From assembly GCF_006496635.1 (NCBI RefSeq), contig NZ_CP022958.1, positions 2,046,001-2,110,000 on the forward strand: DNA of 64,000 nucleotides. The letters run 5' to 3'. Positions 55,165 to 64,000 of this stretch are shown piece by piece (position 1 is the first letter of the stretch; each line of letters opens with the position of its first letter). The notes below the pieces were generated by a model, which saw only the letters and a list, made by a program, of their open reading frames with translations, did not search any database and was not told where the DNA came from. A program made the translations under genes and the position numbers. Source of the DNA: Azoarcus sp. DD4. GTDB lineage: Bacteria > Pseudomonadota > Gammaproteobacteria > Burkholderiales > Rhodocyclaceae.

Positions 55165-56778
55165 TTACCGGCCAGCCGTGGGAGGGGATGAGACGCCGAG
55201 GGTGAAACGGAAGCAGGCGCCGGCTCCGGGGGCTGCTTCTGCCCAGATGCGGCCACCGTGCTTCTGGATGATGCGCTGGACGATGGTGAGGCCGATGCCG
55301 GTGCCAGGAAACTCGGCTTCGGTGTGCAGCCGATGGAAGGCCTGGAACAGTTCGTCGGCAAAACTCATGTCGAAGCCGGCGCCGTTGTCCCGCACTGCGT
55401 AGACGGTCTTGCTGCCGGGGTATTTTTCGGCGAAGAACTCGATGCAGGCGTCCTGGGTCTTCCCGGTGTATTTCCACGCATTGGCCAGGAGATTTTCCAG
55501 GGCGATCCGCAGCAGGCCGGGATCGCCTTCGGTCGCGAGCGACTCGTCCACCACGATCTGCACGTCGCCGCGCTGCGAGGATGTGTTGCGCAAGCTGGTC
55601 AGGATCTCCATCGCGATCCGGCCCAAGGGGACCGGCGCACTGCGTACCTCCGCGCGCGAAACGCGGGACAGGTTGAGCAGGTCCTCGATCAGCAGGTGCA
55701 TGCGCTGCGCCGAATTGCGTATCCGCTCCACGTAGCTCAGGGCTTGTCCTTCGAGTGGTGGTTCGATCTGGCCGAGCAGCAGGTCGGCATAGCCCTGCAG
55801 GGCCCGCAGTGGCGCGCGCAGGTCGTGCGACACCGAATACGAGAAGGCTTCGAGTTCCTCGTTGGCCTCCTGCAGCCGCTGGGTGCGTTCGCGAACCCGG
55901 CGCTCGAGACTCTGGTACAGCTCGAGGTTCTCGAGTGCGAGCGAGGTCGAATCGGCCAGGGCCTGGATCAGGCTGACCTCGTCGGGACTGGCTTCGTGCG
56001 GCCGGGCCCAGTAATTGCCGATTGCGCCTATCGGCGCTTCGGCGCGGATCGGCACCATGACCAGACTCTTGACGAAGGTGGGGCGGTAGGCATCGACCGG
56101 AATGCGCGGATCGGCATAGATGTCCGGCACCACCGCGGCCTGACGTTCGGCCATCGCCCAGCCGCTGATGCAGGCACGCAGCGGAAAGCGCTTGCCCTGC
56201 CAGAGCGGACCGATGGCGTCTTCCGCGACGTAGTGGCAGAGATCGCCATCGCGCAGGACGAAGGTCGCTCCGTCGGCACCGTTGAGCTGGCGGGCTGCGG
56301 TCTTGACGATGTCGACGATGGCATCGAGGCTGCGTGCCAATGACAGTTGCGTGACGATCTCCACCAGCAGTGCGTGCGCGCGTGCAAGACGAGCCAGTCG
56401 CTGGTTCTCGACGGCGGTGAGTACGCCCTTGAGAGCCGGTCCCAGATGCCACAGCTGGTCCTTGGGGACGCAGTCGTAGGCGCCGAGTGTGAAGCACTGC
56501 TCCACCCAGCGCGGGTCCGCGCTGCCGCTGACGAAGATGAAGGGAAGGCCCGGGTGGCGCTCTCGCACGATGCGCATTGCCTCTTGGCCGTCCAGACCGG
56601 GCACCCGGCTATCGGACAGAACCGCGTCGTATTCGCCGTCGCCGAGCGCGACAAGGAAGGCGGTGCGGGAGTCGGCCATCGTCCAACTCGGCGCTTCGGC
56701 CTGACGTGACGCAGCCCGGTGGATCAGCTCGGCATCGTTCGAGTCGTCCTCGATATGCAGAATCCGCAAGGTACTCAT
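55165..56778 (-). CDS. Hybrid REC-GAF-histidine kinase
   Basis: 537 residues. N-terminal receiver domain with acidic pair (HIEDDSNDAE), phospho-acceptor Asp in VLSDSRVPGLDG and Lys in VPKDQL; a GAF domain about 150-300; a coiled linker; HisKA with FSYSVSHDLRAPLRALQ; and an HATPase_c with NLLANAWKYTGK, DNGAGFDM and FPGTGIGL. The receiver comes first, so it may take phosphate from another kinase and modulate this one. No transmembrane segment. Its C-terminal half is closely similar to the kinase at 57606. Confidence 0.9.
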   Translation of the reverse strand: MSTLRILHIEDDSNDAELIHRAASRQAEAPSWTMADSRTAFLVALGDGEYDAVLSDSRVPGLDGQEAMRIVRERHPGLPFIFVSGSADPRWVEQCFTLGAYDCVPKDQLWHLGPALKGVLTAVENQRLARLARAHALLVEIVTQLSLARSLDAIVDIVKTAARQLNGADGATFVLRDGDLCHYVAEDAIGPLWQGKRFPLRACISGWAMAERQAAVVPDIYADPRIPVDAYRPTFVKSLVMVPIRAEAPIGAIGNYWARPHEASPDEVSLIQALADSTSLALENLELYQSLERRVRERTQRLQEANEELEAFSYSVSHDLRAPLRALQGYADLLLGQIEPPLEGQALSYVERIRNSAQRMHLLIEDLLNLSRVSRAEVRSAPVPLGRIAMEILTSLRNTSSQRGDVQIVVDESLATEGDPGLLRIALENLLANAWKYTGKTQDACIEFFAEKYPGSKTVYAVRDNGAGFDMSFADELFQAFHRLHTEAEFPGTGIGLTIVQRIIQKHGGRIWAEAAPGAGACFRFTLGVSSPPTAGR

Positions 56779-57005
56779 CGGCGTCTCCGGTGTTCTGAGG
56801 GGGCTGGGCGGCCTTGGTCGGAAGGTAAGAGGTTCGTCGCGTGGCCGGTCTGTCGATGTGAAGTGGCCTTCATCCACCTTGCGAAAGGTCGAATCTATCC
56901 GATCCGGGTTTCAAACCGGATACGGCGGATGTCCATGCAATATAGCCGAACGAGCCGGCTTCGGCCTCATGCCCGGCCAGCCGGCCAGGTAGGTGGCGGA
57001 TCTCG

Positions 57006-57503
57006 TCAGTGGGCGTCGCGGCAGAAGCGGCGTTCGAACCAGTCCTTGAGCATCGCCCTTTCATAGGGAAGCGGGCCGGTGTCGTTTCGGACGTAGGCGG
57101 AGCGCCACAGGTAGGACATGTCGCTGATGCGTTCCCGACCTTCCTGGATGCTGGCCCCGGCGGCATTGCGGCGAACGTAGGCCACCTCGAGGCGGGGCCA
57201 GGTGATTTCCCGCATGACCCGCAGGTCGCCGCCGCTGTGCGGGTGCCACCATTCCTGGCGACCGGCGAGATCCACGTCGAGCACGCGCAGGGCGAGCGTC
57301 TCGTCGCTTGCAACACAGCGCCGGCCTTCGGTTTGCAGGTGGCGCTTGAGTGCGGCGAGATTGCGCTCGGCATCGACACCGTAGCCGCCGGTGTCGGTGT
57401 AGCTTTGTGGATCGACGAACTCCACGATCACCTCGGCAGCAGCCGATGGTGCCGGAGCAAGGAACAGCAGGCTGATGACTGCGGCAAGGAAGGGCGCGCG
57501 CAT
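57006..57503 (-). CDS. DUF3016 exported protein
   Basis: 165 residues. A signal peptide (APFLAAVISLLFLAPAPSAAA) precedes a domain with VEFVDPQSYTDTGGYG and MREITWPRLEVAYVRRN, which matches DUF3016. ATG 57503 (MRAPFL) has GGAGAC upstream; a longer frame start at 57575 lacks one. It lies between the two kinase genes on the same strand, with ~100 to 230 base gaps. The function is unknown. Confidence 0.8.
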   Translation of the reverse strand: MRAPFLAAVISLLFLAPAPSAAAEVIVEFVDPQSYTDTGGYGVDAERNLAALKRHLQTEGRRCVASDETLALRVLDVDLAGRQEWWHPHSGGDLRVMREITWPRLEVAYVRRNAAGASIQEGRERISDMSYLWRSAYVRNDTGPLPYERAMLKDWFERRFCRDAH

Positions 57504-57605
57504 CGATGTCTCCAGGGATCGACCGATGCGGGTTGGACAGCCGGATGCGTCAAAGATGCCGTGCCCCGGCGTCAAGTGATGTCCGCGCCGGTGCAGCGAC
57601 CGGCG

Positions 57606-59399
57606 TCAGGACCGCTTCAGGGTGAACTCGAAACGTGCCCCCGCGCCCGGGGTGCCGTGGGCCCGGATGTGTCCGCCATGACGCTGAAGGATGCGTGCCA
57701 CCGTCGCCAGGCCGATGCCGGTGCCGGGGAAATCGCGCTCGGTGTGCAGGCGCTGGAACGCACCGAAAAGCTTGTCCGCGTAGCGCATGTCGAAGCCGGC
57801 GCCGTTGTCCTCGACGCACAGCACGTTCTTTTCGGTCGTGCTGCGGTACAGGCGGATGCGCGGCGCTGGTGTCTTGCCGGTGAACTTCCAGGCGTTGGCG
57901 AGCAGGTTGTGCAGGGCGATGCGGAGCAGGCCCGGATCGGCTTCGACGACGATGCCGGGTTCGACCTCGGTGATGATGCCGCGTGCCGGGTCGGCTTCGC
58001 GCAGTTCGCGGAGAATGTCCTCGGCCAGCGCGCTGAGATCGACCTGTTTGAGCACGAGCGGCTGGCGCGACACGCGCGACAGGTCGAGCAGGTCGTCTAT
58101 CAGTTCGCCCATGCGATGTACCGCCGCACGCATGCGCTTGAGCAGCTCGCGCGCCTCGTCGTCGAGCTCGGCTGCATGTTCGCTTTCCAGCAGGGCGCTG
58201 TAGCCGTCGATGGCGCGCAGCGGGCTGCTGAGGTCGTGGGACACCGAATAGCTGAAGGTTTCCAGCTCCTTCAGCGCTGCACCGAGCTGTGCGGTGCGTT
58301 CGCTGACGCGGGCCTCGAGTTCGCGGTTCATGTTCATGAGCGCGGTTTCGGCGCGCTTGCGATCGGTAATGTCGCCGATCGAGCCGACCATCCGGTAGGC
58401 CCGGCCCTTCCAGTCACGCTGGGCAAGACCGCGCGCCAGTACCCAGCGGTAGTTGCCCTCGGCGTCGAGCACCCGGTATTCGCACTCGAAATGCGGCGTC
58501 ACGCCCTTGAGGTGCTCGGTCAGGCGCTGTTGGAAGACCGGCCTGTCGTCGCTGTGGATGCGTGCCAGCCACTCGTCGCTGTTGGTGCTCAGGTGTTCGC
58601 TCTTCATGCCGAGTGCGGTCAGCAGGCGGCTCGACAGGAAGAGTCCGTGAGTCACCGGATTCCAGTCCCACAGGCCCTCGTTGGTGCCGCGCATCGCGAG
58701 TGCGTAGCGGGTCTCGCTCTCCCGCAGCATGGCTTCGGCTTCGTGCCGGGCGGTCGTATCCTCGACAATGCCGATGCCGCCGACGACGCGGCCTTCGGCA
58801 TCGTGCAGCGGAGCCGTGCGCAGGCTGACGTGGATGTGGCGGCTGGAATGGGTGGTGATGTACTCGCCGTCGTACTGGCCGGGCAGGCCGTCGAGCGCGG
58901 CGCGCATGGCGGGCAATACCCGCTGGTCGCGCAGTGAGCACATGTCAAGACCTTCCAGGACATCGGCGGACGCCTTGAGAATGTCGGCGAAACGCGTGTT
59001 GAAGTGGGTGAGGTGCAGATCGCTGTCAAAGTGGAAGATCCCGACCGGAGAGCTGTCCACCAGCGTGCTGTAGCGCGCCGCGACCTCGGTGAGCCGGCGT
59101 TGCAGGGACTGTGCCGGGTCGATGTCACCGTCCGGCACGATGGTGTCGCCCTTGCCCTGCAGGCGCAACAGGCTGGGCAGCAGCATCGCGCTCAGCGCCA
59201 CCAGCCCCCAGAAGCGCAGGGCTTCGGTGCTGTCCGGGTCGACTTCCAGTAGTGCGAGCGTCGGTGCCGACAGCAGGCCCCACGAGACAGCACCGATCAG
59301 GTAGAGCGCAACGGCGCGCAACAAGCTGCCATGCCTCGCCAGCAGCCCGGCGGGCTGCGCGATCGTTCGTTGCGGAGTTGCGGGTGAAATTGCATCCAT
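57606..59399 (-). CDS. Membrane-linked PAS-PAS histidine kinase
   Basis: 597 residues. Two hydrophobic segments near the N-terminus (about 25-48 and 62-82), two PAS/PAC domains (about 105-225 and 230-360), then HisKA (ETFSYSVSHDLSSPLRAID, His about 383) and HATPase_c (NLLANAWKFTGK, DNGAGFDM, FPGTGIGLATV). GAGGAGGG precedes ATG 59399. No response regulator is adjacent except the receiver in the 55165 kinase, which could be its partner. Confidence 0.9.
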   Translation of the reverse strand: MDAISPATPQRTIAQPAGLLARHGSLLRAVALYLIGAVSWGLLSAPTLALLEVDPDSTEALRFWGLVALSAMLLPSLLRLQGKGDTIVPDGDIDPAQSLQRRLTEVAARYSTLVDSSPVGIFHFDSDLHLTHFNTRFADILKASADVLEGLDMCSLRDQRVLPAMRAALDGLPGQYDGEYITTHSSRHIHVSLRTAPLHDAEGRVVGGIGIVEDTTARHEAEAMLRESETRYALAMRGTNEGLWDWNPVTHGLFLSSRLLTALGMKSEHLSTNSDEWLARIHSDDRPVFQQRLTEHLKGVTPHFECEYRVLDAEGNYRWVLARGLAQRDWKGRAYRMVGSIGDITDRKRAETALMNMNRELEARVSERTAQLGAALKELETFSYSVSHDLSSPLRAIDGYSALLESEHAAELDDEARELLKRMRAAVHRMGELIDDLLDLSRVSRQPLVLKQVDLSALAEDILRELREADPARGIITEVEPGIVVEADPGLLRIALHNLLANAWKFTGKTPAPRIRLYRSTTEKNVLCVEDNGAGFDMRYADKLFGAFQRLHTERDFPGTGIGLATVARILQRHGGHIRAHGTPGAGARFEFTLKRS

Positions 59400-59514
59400 A
59401 CCCTCCTCATAATACGTAAGTAATAGTGTCGTGCAAGGGGCCGCGGCTCCGGCGTCGTGGCGGCGCCCGGCTCCGTTAAACTGGCGGGACTTGAGAACGG
59501 AGAGCAAGGACGGA

Positions 59515-59979
59515 ATGACGGACGAGGAGTACATGAGGGAGGCCCTGGTGCAGGCACGGCTGGCGGCGACATGCGACGAGGTGCCGGTCGGCGCGATCGT
59601 GGTCTGCGATGGCGAGATCGTCGGCCGCGGTTTCAACCAGCCCATCGGCCGTCATGATCCGACGGCGCACGCCGAGGTGATGGCGCTGCGCGATGCGGCG
59701 GCACGCCTCGGCAATTATCGGCTGCCGGGTTGCGAGCTGTTCGTGACGCTGGAGCCCTGCGCGATGTGCTCGGGCGCGATCATGCACGCCCGCATTGGCC
59801 GGGTGGTGTTCGGTGCGCGCGATCCGAAGACCGGCGTGGCAGGCAGCGTGATCGACCTCTACGCGGAAGGCCGCCTCAACCACCATGCGCGGATCGAGGG
59901 CGGGGTGCTGGCCGAGGAGTGCGGCGGCTTGCTGTCCGGCTTCTTCGCTGCGCGGCGCGGACGGACCTCGGTGGCATGA
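59515..59979 (+). CDS. tadA: tRNA adenosine(34) deaminase
   Basis: 154 residues. Zinc-dependent deaminase motifs: TAHAEVMAL (His ligand and catalytic Glu) and EPCAMC (two Cys ligands). It converts A34 to inosine in the arginine tRNA. ATG 59515 (MTDEEYMREAL) is preceded by AAGGA. Its stop overlaps the next gene's ATG. Confidence 0.94.
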   Translation: MTDEEYMREALVQARLAATCDEVPVGAIVVCDGEIVGRGFNQPIGRHDPTAHAEVMALRDAAARLGNYRLPGCELFVTLEPCAMCSGAIMHARIGRVVFGARDPKTGVAGSVIDLYAEGRLNHHARIEGGVLAEECGGLLSGFFAARRGRTSVA

Positions 59980-60461
59980 GCATGCGCGTCCGCATCGCTA
60001 TCGGCGCACAGACACTCACGCTGTTCGGCACGGACGGCGCGGCGATCCGCATCTATCCGGTATCGACCGCGCTGAACGGGCCCGGCGAGACCGAAGGCAG
60101 CAACTGCACGCCGCGCGGACGCCATCGCATCCGCGCGCTGATAGGACGGGGCATGCCGTGGGGGACGGTGTTTCGCGGCCGGCGACCGACCGGCGAGCGG
60201 TGGTCGGTCGAGATGGCGGCGGCCCAGCCGCAGCGCGACTGGATACTGTCGCGCATCCTGTGGTTGTGTGGCGAAGAGCCGGGTTTCAACCGCCTGGGCG
60301 CTGTCGATTCGATGCGTCGCTACATCTACATCCACGGCACCGGCGAGGACCAGCCGATGGGGCGTCCGCTCTCGCATGGTTGCGTGCGCATGCGCAACCG
60401 CGACGTCATCGAACTGTTCGAGCTGGTCGAAGCCGGCACCAAGGTGGAGATTTGCGAATGA
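59976..60461 (+). CDS. L,D-transpeptidase (YkuD family)
   Basis: 161 residues. The catalytic signature SHGCVRM is present (Cys about 134), with YIYIHGTGE upstream. YkuD enzymes cross-link peptidoglycan or attach lipoproteins. There is no visible signal peptide: the protein begins directly with MSMRVRIAIGAQTLTLFG, so its location is unclear. It overlaps tadA (ATGA) and the following GNAT gene. Confidence 0.88.
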   Translation: MSMRVRIAIGAQTLTLFGTDGAAIRIYPVSTALNGPGETEGSNCTPRGRHRIRALIGRGMPWGTVFRGRRPTGERWSVEMAAAQPQRDWILSRILWLCGEEPGFNRLGAVDSMRRYIYIHGTGEDQPMGRPLSHGCVRMRNRDVIELFELVEAGTKVEICE

Positions 60462-60892
60462 GTCAGGAATACACGCTGGCCGTGCTCGACTGGGCGCGGG
60501 CTGCCGGTCTGGTGATGCCTTTGCGCGAACGGGTGTTCGTGGTGGAGCAGGGGGTGCCGGCAGAGCTGGAGCTCGATGAGTTCGATCCGGTTTGCCTGCA
60601 CGCGGTGGTGCGCACGACCGACGGCGAAGTCATCGCCACCGGGCGTCTGTTACCCGATGGCCACGTGGGGCGGATGGCGGTCGATGCCGGCTGGCGCGGG
60701 CGCGGCATCGGCGGCGAGGTGCTGGAAGTGCTGGTCGAAGAAGCGCGTGGCCGCGGATTCGAGGTGGTGGAGCTCAATGCGCAGGTGGTCGCGATGCCCT
60801 TCTATGCCCGCCACGGGTTTACCGCATTCGGCGAGCGTTTCATGGAGGCCGGCATTCCTCATCGGGCGATGCGGCGGGTATTGCGCGCCTGA
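60458..60892 (+). CDS. GNAT family N-acetyltransferase
   Basis: 144 residues. The acetyl-CoA loop is in VGRMAVDAGWRGRGIGGEVLEVL, with VFVVEQGVPAELELDEFD near the N-terminus and PFYARHGF near the C-terminus, as in ElaA/YjcF-like GNATs. The substrate is unknown. It overlaps the transpeptidase gene by ATGA, so tadA, transpeptidase and this gene are one operon. Confidence 0.85.
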   Translation: MSQEYTLAVLDWARAAGLVMPLRERVFVVEQGVPAELELDEFDPVCLHAVVRTTDGEVIATGRLLPDGHVGRMAVDAGWRGRGIGGEVLEVLVEEARGRGFEVVELNAQVVAMPFYARHGFTAFGERFMEAGIPHRAMRRVLRA

Positions 60893-60898
60893 GCAGGT

Positions 60899-61684
60899 TC
60901 AGCCAGGCGTGCCGGTGTCCGCAGCTTCCGCGCGGAAGCGGTGGGTGACGACACCGAGCTCGTTGCCGTCCTCGTCCCAGGTCCACTCGCTGAAGCGGAT
61001 TTGCCCGTCGTGGCCGGCGCTCAGGACGCTGGAGCTGCGTGTGCCGTAGCCCGGGGCGAGAATGAAGGCGGGCGAGAGCCAGCGTTCCCATTCCAGGCTG
61101 ACTCCGGTGCGCGGCAGGTCTTCGTCCTCGGCCGGCGTGGTGTCGCGCAGCAGCTCGACGAAGTCGCCGTCCGCCGGCAGCTTGTCGAGCGCGGCGGCAA
61201 AGCGCGCACGGGCACGCTCGACCTTGGGCCAGGCCGAATCCAGCAGGTGGTTGGAGAGTCCGTAGATGCCGGGTGCCAGCATGCGCACCGCACCGGTGGT
61301 ACTTTCGTGGATGCCCAGCTGGTGGCCGTCGCTGACGATGAGGTTGAAGGCGACGTAGTCCGCACTGCGGCTTGCGAGCGCGTTGAGCGTCGCGTGCGCA
61401 TCGGCGTTGCTCTCCAGCGCCTCGCGCACCAGCGCGCCGCGCGAGGGCGCGTCACTGCGGCGCAGGCTTGGGTCGCGGTAGTTGGTCAGGGCGGCGAAGC
61501 GGCCGTTGCGGCTCACGCCCATCCAGGTGCCTCCGGCTTCCTGGTCGCGCCCGGCCAGCAGGTCGGGGCTATCCTGCCACCAGTGCAGGGGCAGGGCAGG
61601 GCGCGCGCGGAATTCGTCGCGATTGGCAGCGACCACCAGCGGATACGCCGGATGGGCCCGCCAGGCGAACAGGATCAGGCACAT
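60899..61684 (-). CDS. NRDE family protein (TANGO2-like)
   Basis: 261 residues. It begins MCLILFAWRAHP and contains the namesake ANRDEF segment and GRDQEAGGTWMGVSRNGRFAALTNYRDP. The N-terminal Cys2 suggests an Ntn-hydrolase-like fold. Eukaryotic TANGO2 is linked to membrane trafficking and haem handling; the bacterial role is unknown. It overlaps the DUF4936 gene upstream. Confidence 0.88.
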   Translation of the reverse strand: MCLILFAWRAHPAYPLVVAANRDEFRARPALPLHWWQDSPDLLAGRDQEAGGTWMGVSRNGRFAALTNYRDPSLRRSDAPSRGALVREALESNADAHATLNALASRSADYVAFNLIVSDGHQLGIHESTTGAVRMLAPGIYGLSNHLLDSAWPKVERARARFAAALDKLPADGDFVELLRDTTPAEDEDLPRTGVSLEWERWLSPAFILAPGYGTRSSSVLSAGHDGQIRFSEWTWDEDGNELGVVTHRFRAEAADTGTPG

Positions 61685-61992
61685 TCGACGAAGCGCTCGA
61701 TGTGGCGGGCAGCGCCGTCCTCAATGTAGTCGCGGACGCCGGCCGCAGCCACTGCCGCTTCCAGCGCGGTTTCGAAGGCCACCGGGTCGGCGACGTCGAC
61801 GTAGATTTCCATCCAGGTCGATTCCTCGTGCACCCGGGTCAGCAGGCGTCCGCGCACCCCGGTGAGCCGTTCGAGCTCGCTCTGCATGGCACGTATGCCC
61901 GCGTGGGCATCGTCGACGTCGAGGTCGGCCCTGACCCGGTAGTACACAAAGTACTGCATCGGACCGTCGGTATTGTCGGCGAGTGCGTTCAT
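61675..61992 (-). CDS. DUF4936 protein
   Basis: 105 residues: QYFVYYRVRADLDVDDAHAGIRAMQSELERLTGVRGRLL and STWMEIYVDV form a small ferredoxin-like domain. Annotation as DUF4936 is by resemblance. It overlaps ygfZ at its start (61989-61992) and NRDE at its end, giving a three-gene coupled operon. The function is unknown. Confidence 0.78.
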   Translation of the reverse strand: MNALADNTDGPMQYFVYYRVRADLDVDDAHAGIRAMQSELERLTGVRGRLLTRVHEESTWMEIYVDVADPVAFETALEAAVAAAGVRDYIEDGAARHIERFVECA

Positions 61993-63017
61993 GGCAGGGC
62001 GTAAGGTAGGTCGAGCAGACGAACCAGCGGGCCAGCGGGGCCGCCGAGGTGGATTTCTCCGGCGTCGACACTGCTGCTCTGGAGTACGGCCAGCGCCTCG
62101 AAACCGCCATCGGCCGCGGGTGCTACGTTCACGAGCTTGCCGGCCGACTGGTCGCCGAACTCGGGCGCGTAGAGGTCGTCGCCCGGGCTCGGTGTCGCAT
62201 CGGCGGCGAGTGCAATACGGTACATCCGCTTCTTCAGCTTGCCGAGGTATTGCGTGCGGGCGACGATCTCCTGGCCCGGATAGCAGCCCTTCTTGAAATT
62301 GACGCCGCCGATGAGGTCGTAGTTCAGCATCTGGGCAACGAATTCTTCCTGCGTCGGCGCGGTGATCAGCGGCACGCCGGCGCGGATCATGGCCAGTTGC
62401 CAGGCGGAGGTGCCGGCCTTGGCAGCCCCGGAGGCCTGCAGCGCGGCGAACACGCGCGGGGCTTCGGCTGCCTCGACGGCCAGTACGAAGGCCTGTTCGC
62501 CGATGCGGACGCTGCGCACGGCGCTATCGGCAGCCTGGGCCATGGTGGCCGCCGGCAGCGGCAGGCCGGCGCGTTGCAGCGTGCCGGCAGCGTCGGCGCC
62601 CGCGATGCCGAGCAGCACGCAGCTTTCGCTTGTATCGGCAAGCTTGACCTTGCTGCGCAGCACATACATCGACAGTTTCTTCAGCATGGCCGGCAGAATG
62701 TCCGCCGACATCACCAGCGCGTGGCCCTCGGCTTCCGGCCACAGCAGCATGCTGGCCAGCATCCGGCCCTTGGGGCTGTTGAAGCTGGTCCACTGCGCCG
62801 CGTCGGCGCCGAGCTTGGCGACGTCATTGGAGAAAAGGTTGTGCAGGAATGGTGTCGATTCGGGGCCGACGCTGCGGATCAGGCCGAGGTGCAGCAGCGG
62901 CACGACGACGGTGCCCTGTTCTGCCGCGGCGGCTTCGGTTCGGGCGTCCGCAAAACTCACGGACAGTGCGTCGAGCTTGGCGCCTTCCAGCGCGAGGTGA
63001 TCAGTCCAGGCAGTCAT
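61989..63017 (-). CDS. ygfZ: Folate-binding Fe-S cluster repair protein YgfZ
   Basis: 342 residues. The YgfZ/GcvT-like fold is marked by KGCYPGQEIVARTQYLGKLKKRMYR, with the functionally essential Cys. YgfZ uses folate and supports Fe-S cluster enzymes. ATG 63017 (MTAWTDHLALEG) is chosen because longer upstream frames have no homology and cross the mltG promoter region. It is divergent from mltG across 244 bases. Confidence 0.93.
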   Translation of the reverse strand: MTAWTDHLALEGAKLDALSVSFADARTEAAAAEQGTVVVPLLHLGLIRSVGPESTPFLHNLFSNDVAKLGADAAQWTSFNSPKGRMLASMLLWPEAEGHALVMSADILPAMLKKLSMYVLRSKVKLADTSESCVLLGIAGADAAGTLQRAGLPLPAATMAQAADSAVRSVRIGEQAFVLAVEAAEAPRVFAALQASGAAKAGTSAWQLAMIRAGVPLITAPTQEEFVAQMLNYDLIGGVNFKKGCYPGQEIVARTQYLGKLKKRMYRIALAADATPSPGDDLYAPEFGDQSAGKLVNVAPAADGGFEALAVLQSSSVDAGEIHLGGPAGPLVRLLDLPYALP

Positions 63018-63261
63018 GTCGTCTTCGGCACAATGATGGAGTTGGTGGAGGATGCGACGATGCGGCGGGCGCGTGCCCGCACAGGCTTGCTGGCGCGGCG
63101 GCGCTGTAATCAATGCAGTATTATAGGGCCCCGCAACCGGCCGGGTACGGCTCGGCGCCGCGTCGTCGAGATGTTCAAGCATGAAGCATGCCCCGTAAGC
63201 CGCAACAATGCCGGCCCGTCGGCGTGGGCGACCCGATGCCTTGCACCACTTCCTTCTAAGC

Positions 63262-64000
63262 ATGAAACGTCTGTTTCTTCGTCTTTCTGCCGTTGTTGGC
63301 GTCCTGGCTGTCGTCCTTGCGGCTGGCGGCTGGTGGTACGCGTGGCAGCCGCTCAAGCTTGCAACGCCGGTAATCGACTTCACCGTCCAGCGCGGCTACA
63401 CGATGCGGCAGGCCGCTGCGACGATAGTCCGCGCCGGCGTGCAGGTCCAGCCCGACCTGCTTTACTGGATTGCCCGCCTCAGTGGCAAGGCGGCGCTGAT
63501 CAAGGCCGGCAGCTACGAGGTGCACAACGGAATCACGCCCTGGGGGCTGATCCTGAAGCTGTCCGCCGGCGACGTCTCCCAGGGCGAGGTGCTGTTCGTC
63601 GAAGGCTGGAATTTCCGTCAGGTGCGTGAGGCACTGGAGTCGCACCCCTATCTGCTGCGCGACACCGTCGGTTTGTCCGAGCAGGAGATCATGAGCCGCA
63701 TCGGCGCTAGCGAAAGCCACCCCGAGGGCTTGTTCTTTCCAGATACCTATCTGTTCGACAAGCAGTCGAGCGCGCTTGCGGTATTGCGACGGGCTTACGG
63801 CGCGATGAAGGACAGGCTGGCCTTCGCCTGGGAAGCGCGCGATCCGAGCCTGCCGTTGGCGTCGCCCTACGAGTTGCTGATCCTCGCTTCCATCGTCGAG
63901 AAGGAGACGGGGCGTGCCGAGGATCGCGACCTGGTCGCTTCGGTGTTCACCAATCGCCTGCGGATCGGCATGCGGCTGCAGACGGATCCCACGGTGATCT
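63262..64000 (+). CDS. mltG: Endolytic murein transglycosylase MltG (partial)
   Basis: The first 246 residues of MltG; the 3' end is beyond the window. An N-terminal membrane anchor (LFLRLSAVVGVLAVVLAAGGWWYAW) precedes a LysM-like part (TVQRGYTMRQAAATIVRAGV), then the catalytic domain with HPEGLFFPDTY and SIVEKETGRAEDR, whose Glu is catalytic. MltG releases nascent glycan strands from the inner membrane. Confidence 0.95.
   Translation, partial: MKRLFLRLSAVVGVLAVVLAAGGWWYAWQPLKLATPVIDFTVQRGYTMRQAAATIVRAGVQVQPDLLYWIARLSGKAALIKAGSYEVHNGITPWGLILKLSAGDVSQGEVLFVEGWNFRQVREALESHPYLLRDTVGLSEQEIMSRIGASESHPEGLFFPDTYLFDKQSSALAVLRRAYGAMKDRLAFAWEARDPSLPLASPYELLILASIVEKETGRAEDRDLVASVFTNRLRIGMRLQTDPTVI

Noticed and set aside
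57009..58937. Long + strand open frame across the kinase and DUF3016 genes
   Set aside because: Crosses two well-supported minus-strand genes and has no domain.
63018..63261. Promoter for mltG around TATTAT near 63118
   Set aside because: The -35 match is poor, so it was not listed; the 244-base gap shows nothing else.

Overview
The window is bacterial chromosome, rich in G+C, from what looks like a betaproteobacterium. Gene content and order (sdhAB-sdhE-gltA-odhAB-odhL; a phasin and a PHA-synthase-like hydrolase; moaDE/moeA; guaBA) fit the Rhodocyclales (Azoarcus/Thauera-type). That assignment is an inference from gene content, not a database match. No rRNA, tRNA or CRISPR array was seen.

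1-8530 is a TCA-cycle block on the + strand: the end of sdhA, sdhB, the flavinylation factor sdhE, citrate synthase, and the three subunits of 2-oxoglutarate dehydrogenase. Strong hairpins follow gltA, sucA, sucB and lpdA; the one after sucB is a full terminator structure placed just before lpdA. 8535-20240 holds a DUF3141 alpha/beta hydrolase with a PHA-synthase-type Cys box, zapE, a DinG-type helicase, a molybdenum-cofactor cluster (mobB-moeA-moaD-moaE), a phasin, and clpB behind a near-consensus sigma-32 promoter. 20241-39588 carries a MASE1/CHASE/GGDEF/EAL protein, ppiD, fabI, a bestrophin, a peptide-type ABC transporter lacking an ATPase gene, selO, nnrU, smpB, ratA/ratB, a DUF4124 protein and guaBA.

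39585-54419 is a ~14.8 kb integrated element in the 3' end of guaA. An 11-bp core is repeated at both ends, and both copies spell the GuaA C-terminus T-I-E-W-E plus a stop. Reading the junctions, the element replaced GAG-TGA by GAA-TAA and displaced the native guaA terminator to 54449-54480. Its order is tyrosine integrase, AlpA-like regulators, small HTH proteins, a primase-helicase, a cluster of GGGGGACA iterons that looks like a replication origin, a run of small unknown genes, small and large terminase, then a lower-G+C cargo module (SHOCT lipoprotein, XRE regulator, single-HKD phospholipase-D-like protein), an SRAP-family protein, and a small gene behind a consensus LexA box. There are no recognisable portal, capsid, tail or lysis genes. 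The layout resembles a phage satellite that replicates itself and carries packaging ATPase genes but would need a helper's particles; a decayed prophage is the main alternative. This is the most novel part of the window.

54481-64000 returns to chromosome: ogt, two related histidine kinases flanking a DUF3016 protein, an overlapping tadA / L,D-transpeptidase / GNAT operon, an overlapping ygfZ / DUF4936 / NRDE operon on the other strand, and the 5' part of mltG, cut by the window end.
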